Shown: piece after piece, positions 7,195 to 15,767 of the stretch
How positions within the stretch are numbered: position 1 is the first letter of the stretch
Layout: every line of letters begins with the position of its first letter
Assembly: GCF_003054195.1 (NCBI RefSeq)
Contig: NZ_QBKP01000007.1
Location: forward strand, 62,001 to 126,000
Source: Gemmobacter caeni
GTDB taxonomy: Bacteria > Pseudomonadota > Alphaproteobacteria > Rhodobacterales > Rhodobacteraceae
Direction of reading: 5' to 3'
DNA length: 64,000 bases
Translations under genes and position numbers: made by a program
The notes under the pieces: model-generated
Told to the model about the DNA's origin: nothing
Database searches by the model: none
What the model saw: the letters and a program-made list of their open reading frames with translations, nothing else

Positions 7195-8643
7195 ATGCTG
7201 AAGGACGCAACGCTGCTCAGGCAGGCCGCGCTGATCGGCGCGGAGTGGATCGAGGCCGCAGGAGCCGGCATCGCCGTCACCAACCCGGCGACCGGCGCCC
7301 TGATCGGCCATGTGCCGGACCTGGGCGCCACCGAAACCGAAGCCGCCATCGCGGCGGCCGAGGCGGCGCAGGGCGTTTGGGCCGCGCGCACCGCGAAAGA
7401 GCGCAGCGCGATCCTCCGTCGCTGGTATGACCTTATCGTCGCCAATGCCGACGATCTGGCCCGCATCCTGACCATGGAACAGGGCAAGCCGCTGGCCGAG
7501 GCGAAGGGCGAGATCCTCTATGGCGCGTCCTTCATCGAGTGGTTCGCGGAAGAAGCCCGCCGCATCTATGGCGACGTGATCCCCGGCCATGCGCCCGACA
7601 AGCGCATCATCGTCATCAAACAGCCCATCGGCGTGGTGGCGGCGATCACGCCCTGGAACTTTCCCAATGCGATGATCACCCGCAAGGCTGGCCCGGCGCT
7701 GGCAGCGGGTTGTGCCATGGTGCTGAAACCTGCCTCGCAGACGCCGTTTTCAGCCCTCGCGCTGGCGGTTCTGGCCGAACGCGCCGGGCTGCCCGCAGGG
7801 CTGTTCTCGGTCATCACGGGCTCGGCCCGTGCCATTGGCGGCGTGATGACAGCCAGCGACAAGGTGCGCAAGCTGACCTTCACCGGCTCCACCGAGGTCG
7901 GGATCGAACTGATGCGCCAGTCGGCGCCAACGGTGAAGAAGCTTGCGCTGGAGCTGGGCGGCAATGCGCCCTTCATCGTCTTCGACGACGCCGATCTGGA
8001 TGCGGCGGTGGAAGGCGCCATCGTCTCGAAATTCCGCAATAACGGTCAGACCTGTGTCTGCGCCAACCGGATTTATGTGCAGGCCGGGGTCTATGACGTC
8101 TTTGCCGAAAAGCTGGCGGCGCGGCTTGCCACGCTGAAAGTGGGCAACGGGCTGGACGAAGACACCGTCTTCGGCCCGCTGATCGACGTCCATGCCGTCG
8201 CCAAGGTCGAGGAACATATCGCGGATGCCACCGCGAAAGGTGCGAAAGTGGCGATGGGCGGCAAGCGCCATGCGCTTGGCGGCACTTTCTTCCAGCCAAC
8301 GGTGCTGACCGGCGTCACGCAGGATATGGCCATCGCGCGCGAGGAAACCTTTGGTCCGGTCGCGCCGCTGTTCAGGTTTGACACCGATGCCGGGGTGGTG
8401 GCGATGGCGAATGACACCGAATTCGGTCTGGCCAGTTATTTCTACACCCGCGATCTGGCGCGGGCATGGAAGGTGGGCGAACAGCTTGAATATGGCATGG
8501 TCGGCATCAATACGGGCCTGATCTCGACCGCCGAGGCGCCTTTCGGCGGCATCAAATCCTCGGGTCTGGGGCGTGAAGGCTCGCGCTATGGGATCGAGGA
8601 ATTCACCGAAATCAAGTATCTCTGCTTCGGCGGCATCGCGTAA
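7195..8643 (+). CDS. gabD: NADP-dependent succinate-semialdehyde dehydrogenase
   Basis: 482 residues from an ATG 7 bases after hpaD, exactly the length of E. coli GabD, with near-continuous similarity. Landmarks: I-T-P-W-N-F-P, K178 in L-K-P-A, E253 in L-E-L-G-G-N-A-P-F, C287 in N-G-Q-T-C-V-C-A-N-R. The paired Cys287/Cys289 matches the redox switch of GabD. It oxidises succinate semialdehyde, which HpaI releases, to succinate, so its place inside the hpa operon makes metabolic sense. A longer upstream reading would overlap hpaD and is not used. Confidence 0.93.
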   Translation: MLKDATLLRQAALIGAEWIEAAGAGIAVTNPATGALIGHVPDLGATETEAAIAAAEAAQGVWAARTAKERSAILRRWYDLIVANADDLARILTMEQGKPLAEAKGEILYGASFIEWFAEEARRIYGDVIPGHAPDKRIIVIKQPIGVVAAITPWNFPNAMITRKAGPALAAGCAMVLKPASQTPFSALALAVLAERAGLPAGLFSVITGSARAIGGVMTASDKVRKLTFTGSTEVGIELMRQSAPTVKKLALELGGNAPFIVFDDADLDAAVEGAIVSKFRNNGQTCVCANRIYVQAGVYDVFAEKLAARLATLKVGNGLDEDTVFGPLIDVHAVAKVEEHIADATAKGAKVAMGGKRHALGGTFFQPTVLTGVTQDMAIAREETFGPVAPLFRFDTDAGVVAMANDTEFGLASYFYTRDLARAWKVGEQLEYGMVGINTGLISTAEAPFGGIKSSGLGREGSRYGIEEFTEIKYLCFGGIA

Positions 8644-8652
8644 GGAGGCACC

Positions 8653-9534
8653 ATGAAATCCATCCCCGCCCGTATCGCCGCCTTCCGCACCCATGGCGCC
8701 GACCGCTATGGCGTCGTCACCGACAAGGGTATCGTCGATCTGACGCCCGAATATGGCGCCCGGTTCAAGGGCCTGAAAGAGGTGATCGAGGCTGGTGCGC
8801 TGGAAGAGGTGATCGCCGCCGCAAATGGCCGCGCCGCCACCTTCAACGCGGCTGATGTCACGTTCCTGATCCCCGTCGCCAACCCGGAAAAGCTGATCTG
8901 CATCGGGGTGAATTTTCCCGACCGCAACGCCGAGTACAAGGACGGCACCACCGACGCGAAATCCTATCCGTCGATGTTCATCCGCTTTCCGCGCAGCTTC
9001 ACCGGGCACGGCCTGCCGCTGATCCGCCCGCCGGAAAGCCCGCAGCTGGATTACGAGGGCGAGGTGGCCATCGTAATCGGCAAGGCGGGCCGCCGCATCG
9101 CGCGCGAGAATGCCTATGACCACATCGCCGCGCTGACCCTGTGCAATGAGGGCACCATCCGCGACTGGGTGCGCCACGCCAAGTTCAACGTGACGCAGGG
9201 CAAGAACTGGGATCGCTCGGGGTCCATCGGCCCGTGGCTGGTGCCGTTCCGGTCCGCCGATCAACTGGATGACATCGAACTGACCACGCGCGTCAATGGC
9301 GAGGTGCGCCAGCAGGATCGCACCAGCCGGATGATGTATGACTTCCGCTATATCGTGAGCTACCTCTCGACCTTCTGCACGCTGGTGCCGGGCGATGTGA
9401 TCGTCTGCGGCACCCCCACCGGCGCGGGGGCGCGGTTCGATCCGCCGATCTGGCTGAAGCCTGGCGACGTGGTCGAGGTGGAGGCCGAGGGCATCGGCAC
9501 CTTGCGCAACGGCGTCGAGGACGAGGCATGCTGA
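8653..9534 (+). CDS. hpaG: fumarylacetoacetate-hydrolase family protein, probable OPET decarboxylase/HHDD isomerase
   Basis: 293 residues with one FAH domain in the C-terminal two thirds. Metal-binding signatures are visible: D-Y-E-G-E-V-A-I-V-I-G-K (acidic ligands), then S-G-S-I-G-P-W and C-G-T-P-T-G-A-G near the end. In the pathway this family decarboxylates 5-oxo-pent-3-ene-1,2,5-tricarboxylate and isomerises the product to 2-oxo-hept-4-ene-1,7-dioate. E. coli HpaG carries two FAH domains; only one is present here, so either this domain does both steps or a second gene lies elsewhere. It overlaps hpaH by 7 bases. Confidence 0.82.
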   Translation: MKSIPARIAAFRTHGADRYGVVTDKGIVDLTPEYGARFKGLKEVIEAGALEEVIAAANGRAATFNAADVTFLIPVANPEKLICIGVNFPDRNAEYKDGTTDAKSYPSMFIRFPRSFTGHGLPLIRPPESPQLDYEGEVAIVIGKAGRRIARENAYDHIAALTLCNEGTIRDWVRHAKFNVTQGKNWDRSGSIGPWLVPFRSADQLDDIELTTRVNGEVRQQDRTSRMMYDFRYIVSYLSTFCTLVPGDVIVCGTPTGAGARFDPPIWLKPGDVVEVEAEGIGTLRNGVEDEAC

Positions 9535-10328
9535 GCGCCTCCGAAATCGAGCAGGCCGCCGCCGATCTTCTGGCGGCCGAAGCCACCGGCAAGCAATGCG
9601 GCCTTCTGAGCCTGCGCCATCCGGGCATCACACTGGATGACGCCTATGCAATTCAGTCCGCCCAGATGGCGCAAAAGCTCGCACAGGGGCGGCGGATCAT
9701 CGGCTGGAAGATCGGCCTGACCTCGAAGGTCATGCAAGAGGCGCTTGGCATCGACACGCCCGACAGCGGCGTGATCTATGACGACATGGATTTTGCCGAT
9801 GGTGCTGCGGTGCCTGCGGGCCGCTTCATCCAGCCACGCATCGAAACGGAGATCGCCTTCGTGATGAAGGCACCGCTGGAGGGTGATGTGACGCGCGAGG
9901 ATGTGCTGGCGGCGACCGACTATGTCGTCCCGGCCATCGAGATCCTCGATACCCGCATCCTGCGCACCGATCCGGTGACGAAACAGCCGCGCAAGATCTT
10001 TGATACCGTGTCGGACAATGCCGCCAATGGCGGGATCGTGCTGGGCCCGCAGCGTCACGCGCCGGGGGCGTTCGATCTGCGTTGGGTCGGGGCCATCGTC
10101 AGGAAAAACGACGAGGTGGTGGCAACCGGCCTTGGTGCCGCCGTGCTGGACGATCCGGTCATGGGCATCGTCTGGCTCGCCCGCCGCATGGGTCAGTACG
10201 GCCAACGGATCGAGGCGGGACAGGTGGTGCTGGCAGGGTCGTTCATCGGCCCGGTCGAATGCCCCGCCGGCACCCGCATCGCCGCCGATTACGGCCCGTT
10301 CGGCGCCGTTTCCGTATCGTTCAGCTAA
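9528..10328 (+). CDS. hpaH: 2-oxo-hept-4-ene-1,7-dioate hydratase
   Basis: 266 residues of the hydratase/decarboxylase branch of the FAH superfamily (HpaH, MhpD-like), of normal length. The G-W-K-I-G-L-T-S-K block and the acidic metal ligands in R-I-E-T-E-I-A-F are clear. It adds water to 2-oxo-hept-4-ene-1,7-dioate to give 4-hydroxy-2-oxo-heptane-1,7-dioate, the HpaI substrate. Its ATG lies within the last codons of hpaG, so the two are translationally coupled. Confidence 0.92.
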   Translation: MLSASEIEQAAADLLAAEATGKQCGLLSLRHPGITLDDAYAIQSAQMAQKLAQGRRIIGWKIGLTSKVMQEALGIDTPDSGVIYDDMDFADGAAVPAGRFIQPRIETEIAFVMKAPLEGDVTREDVLAATDYVVPAIEILDTRILRTDPVTKQPRKIFDTVSDNAANGGIVLGPQRHAPGAFDLRWVGAIVRKNDEVVATGLGAAVLDDPVMGIVWLARRMGQYGQRIEAGQVVLAGSFIGPVECPAGTRIAADYGPFGAVSVSFS

Positions 10329-10338
10329 GGTTCCGCCC

Positions 10339-11097
10339 ATGCCCGCCCCCACCAACCACTTCAAGGCCCGGCTGAAATCCGGGGAAACGCAGATCGGCCT
10401 CTGGGTCTCGATGGGCGACGCGTCTGTCGCTGAACTGGCCGCTCATTGCGGCTTTGACTGGCTGGTGATCGACGGCGAACACGGGCCGAACGGGCTGCGC
10501 GACATCCTTGCGCAACTGCGCGCCGTGGGAGATCGCAGCCACCCCGTCGTGCGGGTGCGCGATGACAACCGTGCCGAGATCAAGCAGATGCTCGACATCG
10601 GGGCGCAGACGTTGCTGGTGCCGATGATCGAAAGCGCCGCACAGGCGCGCGAGGCGATACGGTCGATGTTCTACGCGCCGCAGGGCGTGCGGGGTGTCGG
10701 GGCGGCGCTGGCGCGGGCCTCAGGCTATGGGGCGGCGGGCGATTATCTGGCCACCGCCAACGATCAGGTCTGCCTGCTGTTGCAGGTGGAAAGTCGTGCG
10801 GGGCTCGGGGCACTGGACGAGATCCTGACGCTTGAGGGCGTCGATGGCATCTTCATCGGCCCTGCCGATCTGGCGGCCGACATGGGCCATCGCGGCAACC
10901 CCGGCGCGGCCGAGGTTCAAGCGGCCGTCACCGACGCGCTGACCCGTATCCGGGCTGCGGGCCGCGCCGCGGGCATCCTGACATCTGACCGGGCACTCGC
11001 CCGATCCTACGCCGCGATGGGGGTCGAGTTCCTCGCCGTTGGATCGGATGTCGGCACCTTGCGCGCCGGTCTCACCGCGCTGCGCAAGGAATTCTGA
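10339..11097 (+). CDS. hpaI: 4-hydroxy-2-oxo-heptane-1,7-dioate aldolase
   Basis: 252 residues from the ATG 10 bases after hpaH. It is a class II pyruvate aldolase (HpcH/HpaI family): base-dyad His at H48 in D-G-E-H-G-P-N, metal-binding Glu in L-Q-V-E-S-R-A-G-L and Asp in F-I-G-P-A-D-L-A. It splits 4-hydroxy-2-oxo-heptanedioate into pyruvate and succinate semialdehyde, the latter passed to the GabD protein of the same operon. The much longer in-frame reading runs back through hpaH in another frame and is rejected. Confidence 0.92.
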   Translation: MPAPTNHFKARLKSGETQIGLWVSMGDASVAELAAHCGFDWLVIDGEHGPNGLRDILAQLRAVGDRSHPVVRVRDDNRAEIKQMLDIGAQTLLVPMIESAAQAREAIRSMFYAPQGVRGVGAALARASGYGAAGDYLATANDQVCLLLQVESRAGLGALDEILTLEGVDGIFIGPADLAADMGHRGNPGAAEVQAAVTDALTRIRAAGRAAGILTSDRALARSYAAMGVEFLAVGSDVGTLRAGLTALRKEF

Positions 11098-11132
11098 ACT
11101 ACGGGAAACGCGCAACTTCCCCGGAGGAACAG

Positions 11133-11987
11133 ATGGGAAAACTCGTTCTGGCCGCCAAGGTCACACATGTGCCGACCATGCTGATGTCGGAGCAGGAAGG
11201 GCCGCTCAAGGGTTGCCGTCAGGCCGCCATTGACGGTCACCGCGAGATCGGGCGCCGCGCGCGGGAGGCCGGAGCGGATACGTTCGTGGTGCTGGACACG
11301 CATTGGCTGGTCAATGCGGCCTATCACATCAATGCCAATCACCGCTTCAAGGGCATCTTCACCAGCCATGAATTCCCGCAATTCATCAAGGACATGCCTT
11401 ATGATTACGAGGGTAACGCGGCACTTGGCGACCTGATCGCCGAAACCGCCCGCGCAAACGAGATCTATACGCTCAGCCATCAGGTCGACAGTCTGGACCT
11501 GGAATATGGCACGCTGGTTCCGATGCGTTACATGAATGCCGATGCAGGCCTGAAGGTGGTGTCGGTCGCGGCCATGTGCACCGTCCACAGCTTTGAAAGC
11601 TCACGCAGACTGGGCCAGTCGATCCGTGAAGCGATTGAAGCCTCGGACAGCGATGTCGCGCTGATCGCCTCCGGCTCGCTCAGCCACCACATCTGGCCGA
11701 ATGATGACTACGCCGCCAACAACGGCACCTTTACCATCTCTTCCAAGTTCAATGAGGTGGTGGACCGCCGCGTGCTGGAGATGTGGCAGGGCGGCGAGAC
11801 AGAGCTGTTCCTGCAAATGCTGCCCGATTACGCGAAATACTGCGACGGCGAGGGTGACATGCACGATACCGTCATGCTGTTCGGCGCGCTTGGCTGGGAC
11901 AAATACAAGGGCCGGGGCGAGGTCGTCACCGAATATTTCCCCTCCTCGGGCACGGGTCAGACAAACGTGGTCTTCTCGCTGGACTGA
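11133..11987 (+). CDS. 3,4-dihydroxyphenylacetate 2,3-dioxygenase, type III extradiol (LigB fold)
   Basis: 284 residues, closely like E. coli HpcB/HpaD along the whole length: the start M-G-K-L-x-L-A-A-K-x-T-H-V-P (ligand H12), D-T-H-W-L-V-N (H57), L-E-Y-G-T-L-V-P-M-R-Y-M-N, S-G-S-L-S-H-H and the terminal E-x-F-P-S-S-G-T-G-Q. It belongs to the LigB superfamily and is unrelated to the VOC-type enzyme four genes upstream, although both are known to cleave homoprotocatechuate. It is preceded by a CGGAGGA ribosome-binding site and followed by the operon terminator. Confidence 0.92.
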   Translation: MGKLVLAAKVTHVPTMLMSEQEGPLKGCRQAAIDGHREIGRRAREAGADTFVVLDTHWLVNAAYHINANHRFKGIFTSHEFPQFIKDMPYDYEGNAALGDLIAETARANEIYTLSHQVDSLDLEYGTLVPMRYMNADAGLKVVSVAAMCTVHSFESSRRLGQSIREAIEASDSDVALIASGSLSHHIWPNDDYAANNGTFTISSKFNEVVDRRVLEMWQGGETELFLQMLPDYAKYCDGEGDMHDTVMLFGALGWDKYKGRGEVVTEYFPSSGTGQTNVVFSLD

Positions 11988-12005
11988 GCTACCGGGATTT
12001 TGCGG

Positions 12006-12041
12006 ACAGGGGGCGCGGCAAGGCGCCCCCTGTTTTCGTTT
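12006..12041 (+). terminator. Rho-independent terminator of the hpa operon
   Basis: A perfect 11-bp stem (12006-12016 with 12023-12033) and a 6-base loop are followed by TTTT-CG-TTTT, 19 bases after the last hpa stop. Confidence 0.9.
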
Positions 12042-12044
12042 TCG

Positions 12045-12456
12045 CTCCCGCCCGAAAGACCTGTTATGTCGAAGTGAAATTCGCAAACAACGGGAATGCG
12101 CTGAGAAACCTGCGCCAACCCGAATGTCGAAGTACGGCCGCTGCACAAGATCTTTCTCGAGGACAGGTGCGAGGACGGCCCTCAGCCGGAGAGGCCCGCT
12201 TCGCACTAACGGTGAATCAGGGCCGACGCTCATGCCCCGGCTTCGGAATCCCAAGAACCGGAAACAGGGCTTGATCCCCGATCTGCCGCCCGTCAGGCAG
12301 ACACGTTTGGATTTCTGCGGGATGCCGAAGCTTTCACAGATACCTGTGATCACCTCCACGAGACGTGCGGGCCGGGCGCAGAACCCTGTATCTGCGCATT
12401 GCTACCGTGACGGGCGATCCTGGTCCTTGCATCAGAACCACCCGGCACAGGTCTGA
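12045..12456. other. non-coding stretch, no recognisable gene
   Basis: About 410 bases between the hpa terminator and the end of the aldehyde dehydrogenase gene. Short open frames exist on both strands but none has a ribosome-binding site or a recognisable protein. The only repeat seen is ATGTCGAAGT at 12066-12075 and 12124-12133. It may be decayed coding sequence. Confidence 0.5.
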
Positions 12457-13965
12457 TCAGGCGACCGGGAGCAGGCTTTCAGGGATGTTCTGATAGCAGA
12501 CCGGCCGCAGGAAACGGCGGATCGACAGCGTGCCGACCGAGGTTGCCCCGAAATTCGTCGACGCGGGATAGGGGCCGCCATGCACCATGCTGTCGCAGAC
12601 CTCGACCCCGGTGGGAAAGCCGTTGGCGAGGATGCGCCCGGCCTTGCGATCCAGCACCGGCATCAGGCGGCGGGCCAGATCTGCGTCGGCTTCATCCATA
12701 TGCAGCGTCGCGGTCAACTGGCCCTGAAAGCTCTCGGCCACCTGCACCATCTCTGCCGCATCGCGCACCGTTACCACCAGACCCAGCGGGCCGAACACCT
12801 CTTCTGACAGCGTATGGTTACCCAGCCAGTCGGCAGCAGCGACGCGGAACAGGAAAGGTTTCGCATTGCGCTGGTCACACACCGGGGTCAGCAGATCCTG
12901 CACCCCGGCCTGACCGGCCATGGTCGCGGCACCACTAGCATAGGCAGCCGCAATACCTTCGGTCAGCATCATCTGCGCGCCGGTTTCAGCCAGTGCCGCG
13001 CGGGTTGCCTCAACCAGCGCCTCCGCTTCCCGCCCCTCCATGACAACGGCGATGCCCGGATTGGTGCAGAATTGCCCGGCGCCCATGGTCAGCGAGGCGG
13101 CCCAGCCCCGGCCAATCTCAACTCCGCGACGGGCCACCGCCTCGGGCAGCAGGAACATGGGATTCACCGATCCCAGTTCGCCAAAGAACGGGATTGGTTC
13201 AGGGCGCTGCGCGCAAAGGTCGAACAATGCCCGCCCCCCGGCCAGCGAGCCGGTGAAGCCCACAGCCCTGATCAGGGGATGCTGCACAAGCGCCTGCCCC
13301 ACATCGCGCCGCCCGCCCTGTACCAGCGAGAACACGCCCGCAGGCATGCCGCAGCGCCGGATGGCGGCGTGGATGGCCTGCGCGACGATCTCGCCGGTGC
13401 CGGGATGGGCGCCATGGCCCTTGACCACGACCGGGCAGCCTGCCGCCAGCGCCGCCGCCGTGTCGCCCCCGGCGGTCGAGAAGGCCAGCGGGAAGTTCGA
13501 GGCGCCGAATACCGCGACCGGGCCGATCGGGCGCTGCATCATGCGCAGATCCGGGCGCGGCAGCGGCTGGCGGTCCGGCAGGGCGGGATCATGGCGCAGG
13601 TCCAGATAATCGCCCGCGCGGATATGCTGCGCGAACAGGCGCAACTGCCCGGTGGTGCGACCGCGTTCGCCGTTCAGGCGGGCCTCGGGAAGGCCGGTTT
13701 CCTGCGTGCCGATGGTCGTGATCGCCTCGGCGCAGGCCTCGATCTCATCGGCGATGGCATCGAGGAAGTCCGCACGCGCCGCGCGCGGGACATGGGCATA
13801 AAGGCCAAAGGCTTGTTCGGCCGCCTGCACGGCCTGATCGACCAGTCCGGGGGTGCCGACGGAAAATTCATGCGCCGGACCATGCGCCGGCTCCGACAGG
13901 AAGGTGTGTTCGCTCCCGATCCATGCGCCGGCGATCAGGTGTTTGCCACTGGGTGCGAAAGTCAT
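12457..13965 (-). CDS. 2-oxoglutarate semialdehyde dehydrogenase (2,5-dioxovalerate dehydrogenase)
   Basis: 502 residues from the ATG at the edge of the divergent promoter region; earlier in-frame starts add 6 to 16 residues. It belongs to the NADP-type aldehyde dehydrogenase group with the F-G-A-S-N-F-P-L-A-F-S block, general base E263 in F-F-G-E-L-G-S-V-N-P and catalytic C300 in G-A-G-Q-F-C-T-N-P-G, as in type III alpha-ketoglutarate semialdehyde dehydrogenases. It is the last step of 4-hydroxyproline degradation (product 2-oxoglutarate), which fits the neighbouring deaminase and epimerase. It is divergent from the ABC importer genes. Confidence 0.88.
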   Translation of the reverse strand: MTFAPSGKHLIAGAWIGSEHTFLSEPAHGPAHEFSVGTPGLVDQAVQAAEQAFGLYAHVPRAARADFLDAIADEIEACAEAITTIGTQETGLPEARLNGERGRTTGQLRLFAQHIRAGDYLDLRHDPALPDRQPLPRPDLRMMQRPIGPVAVFGASNFPLAFSTAGGDTAAALAAGCPVVVKGHGAHPGTGEIVAQAIHAAIRRCGMPAGVFSLVQGGRRDVGQALVQHPLIRAVGFTGSLAGGRALFDLCAQRPEPIPFFGELGSVNPMFLLPEAVARRGVEIGRGWAASLTMGAGQFCTNPGIAVVMEGREAEALVEATRAALAETGAQMMLTEGIAAAYASGAATMAGQAGVQDLLTPVCDQRNAKPFLFRVAAADWLGNHTLSEEVFGPLGLVVTVRDAAEMVQVAESFQGQLTATLHMDEADADLARRLMPVLDRKAGRILANGFPTGVEVCDSMVHGGPYPASTNFGATSVGTLSIRRFLRPVCYQNIPESLLPVA

Positions 13966-14133
13966 GGGAGGCCCCTTCTGCATGTGTCGACAGCCGGTTT
14001 TTTCCGACCACACGGCGTTTCATTGACGCAGCCCGCCTGAGCCGGGTGCTTCCGGCGGCTGCATATAATGGCGCAAAACCAGCGCGTTAAATCATGGATG
14101 CGGCATAGCAGGAATTTTCCATCTGCACCATAG

Positions 14134-14152
14134 TTTTTCATAAAAGAAAAAT
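14134..14152. promoter_or_regulatory. AT-rich symmetric element upstream of the importer, possible XRE operator
   Basis: TTTTTC-ATAAAA-GAAAAA forms a 6+6+6 inverted repeat in an unusually AT-rich patch about 65 bases before the binding-protein gene. The 11-mer AAAAGAAAAAT (14142-14152) recurs exactly in front of the XRE-cupin regulator gene. TATAAA at 14159-14164 could be a -10 box. Confidence 0.4.
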
Positions 14153-14213
14153 TCTTGCTATAAAAAATAAATCCAGTCATCTTCGCGCAAGAATCAACAG
14201 AGAGGAACAACAA

Positions 14214-15020
14214 ATGAAAAAGCTGACTTTGACCACCGCCCTGCTGGCCGCGACCGGCCTTGCGGGCATGGCCCAGGCTGACAAGCTGGACGATATCATC
14301 GCTTCGGGCACGCTGCGCTGCGCGGTCGTGCTGGACTTCCCGCCGATGGGGATGCGCGACGCCAATAACGCGCCGGAGGGCTTTGACGTCGACTATTGCA
14401 ACGACCTGGCAAAGGCGCTTGGCGTCACCGCAGAGATCGTCGAAACCCCCTTCCCCGAACGTATTCCCGCGCTGATGTCGGGGCGCGTGGATGTCGGCGT
14501 CGCCTCGACCTCGGACACGCTGGAACGTGCCAAGACGGTCGGCTTTTCCATCCCCTATTTCGCCTTCGAAATGGCGGTGACCGCGAATGACGCGACGGGC
14601 ATCAAATCCTATGACGACATGAAGGGTCACACGGTCGGCGCCGTCGCGGGCACCTACGAGGCCATCGCACTGGAACAGCAGGTCACCGCCTGGGGAGAGG
14701 GCGAGTTCCGCCCCTACCAAACGCAGGCCGATGTGTTCCTCGCGCTCAGCCAGGGACAGCTGGATGCGACAGTTTCCACCTCGACCGTTGCCATGGCCAA
14801 TGTCAAGACCGGCAACTTTGCGGGCATCTCGGTGGTCGGCAAGGCGCCCTTCGACACCGACTATGTCGCGCTGTTCACCAACCGCGATGAATACGGCCTG
14901 ATCAACTATCTGAACCTGTTCGTGAACCAGCAGATCCGCACCGGCCGTTACGCGGAACTGTATGAGAAATGGGTTGGTGGCGAGCTGCCCGCGCTGACCG
15001 TGCCGAACGCCTATCGCTAA
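14214..15020 (+). CDS. polar amino-acid ABC transporter substrate-binding protein (hydroxyproline importer candidate)
   Basis: 268 residues with a clear Sec signal (positively charged start, hydrophobic core, cleavage at about A-Q-A-D near residue 22) and a family 3 periplasmic binding domain: T-L-R-C-A-V, P-M-G-M-R-D and G-F-D-V-D-Y-C-N-D-L-A for ligand contacts. A GAGAGGAACAAC ribosome-binding region precedes the ATG. It is the first of four importer genes. Hydroxyproline specificity is inferred only from the surrounding catabolic genes. Confidence 0.88.
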   Translation: MKKLTLTTALLAATGLAGMAQADKLDDIIASGTLRCAVVLDFPPMGMRDANNAPEGFDVDYCNDLAKALGVTAEIVETPFPERIPALMSGRVDVGVASTSDTLERAKTVGFSIPYFAFEMAVTANDATGIKSYDDMKGHTVGAVAGTYEAIALEQQVTAWGEGEFRPYQTQADVFLALSQGQLDATVSTSTVAMANVKTGNFAGISVVGKAPFDTDYVALFTNRDEYGLINYLNLFVNQQIRTGRYAELYEKWVGGELPALTVPNAYR

Positions 15021-15027
15021 CCGGATG

Positions 15028-15069
15028 GCGGAAGGACAGGGGGGTAGTCCGCCCCGCCTGTCCTTCCGC
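15028..15069 (+). other. intercistronic stem-loop after the binding-protein gene
   Basis: A perfect 13-bp stem (15028-15040 with 15057-15069) with further GGGG/CCCC pairing possible in the loop. It sits between the binding protein and first permease genes with no T run after it, typical of elements that protect the upstream mRNA or reduce read-through so the binding protein is made in excess. Confidence 0.6.
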
Positions 15070-15090
15070 GTCCCCAGGCCGGAGACAGCA

Positions 15091-15756
15091 ATGTTCGGTT
15101 ACACCTTCCAATGGAACCAGGCGCTGGCCCGGCTTCCGAAGATGCTGGATGGTGCGCTGGTGACGATGGAGGTGGCAATGCTGTCAATGCTGATCGGCAT
15201 TGCGCTTGCCATCCTGTTGACCCTGCTGCGCCTGTCCGGCGCGCGCCCGTTGCGCGCCATCGCAACCGGCTGGGTCGAGATCGCGCGCAACACCCCAGCC
15301 CTGTTCCAGATCTACATGGCACATTTCGGCGTTGCCAGTTTCGGCATCCACTTCAGCCCTTTCGTCTCGCTGCTCATCGGCATCACCTTCAACAATGCGG
15401 GCTATCTGGCCGAGAATTTCCGCGGCGCGCTGAAGGCCATCCCCGAGACACAGACGCGGGCCGGGCGGTCGCTGGGCATGTCGCAGTTGCAAGCCTTCCG
15501 CTACATCATCCTGCCGCAGATGCTGCGCATTTCCTTCCTGCCGATGACGAACCAGATGGTCTGGGCTGTGCTGATGACCTCGCTGGGTGTGACGGTGGGC
15601 ATGAATGCCGATCTTTACGGCGTCACGCAGGATCTGAACGCGCTGACCTTCCGCACCTTCGAGCTGTTCGCCATTGCCGGAGTGCTGTTCTACGCCATCA
15701 CGAAGATCATCACACTGGGCGCGCGCGTCATCGCCGCACGCCTGTTCCGGTATTGA
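15091..15756 (+). CDS. amino-acid ABC transporter permease 1
   Basis: 221 residues from the ATG after the stem-loop. It is a HisM/GlnP-type permease with several membrane helices and the EAA loop that contacts the ATPase (A-E-N-F-R-G-A-L-K-A-I-P, then Q-T-R-A-G-R-S-L-G-M-S). It pairs with the next gene to form the inner-membrane channel of the importer. An upstream in-frame ATG would place 22 codons across the hairpin and is unlikely. Confidence 0.88.
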   Translation: MFGYTFQWNQALARLPKMLDGALVTMEVAMLSMLIGIALAILLTLLRLSGARPLRAIATGWVEIARNTPALFQIYMAHFGVASFGIHFSPFVSLLIGITFNNAGYLAENFRGALKAIPETQTRAGRSLGMSQLQAFRYIILPQMLRISFLPMTNQMVWAVLMTSLGVTVGMNADLYGVTQDLNALTFRTFELFAIAGVLFYAITKIITLGARVIAARLFRY

Positions 15757-15767
15757 GAGGGGCCACC

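Noticed and set aside
7750-9264. Open frame of 504 codons on the minus strand opposite gabD and hpaG
   Set aside because: High-GC antisense shadow: the plus-strand proteins are full-length and conserved, while this frame gives no recognisable protein and no start context.
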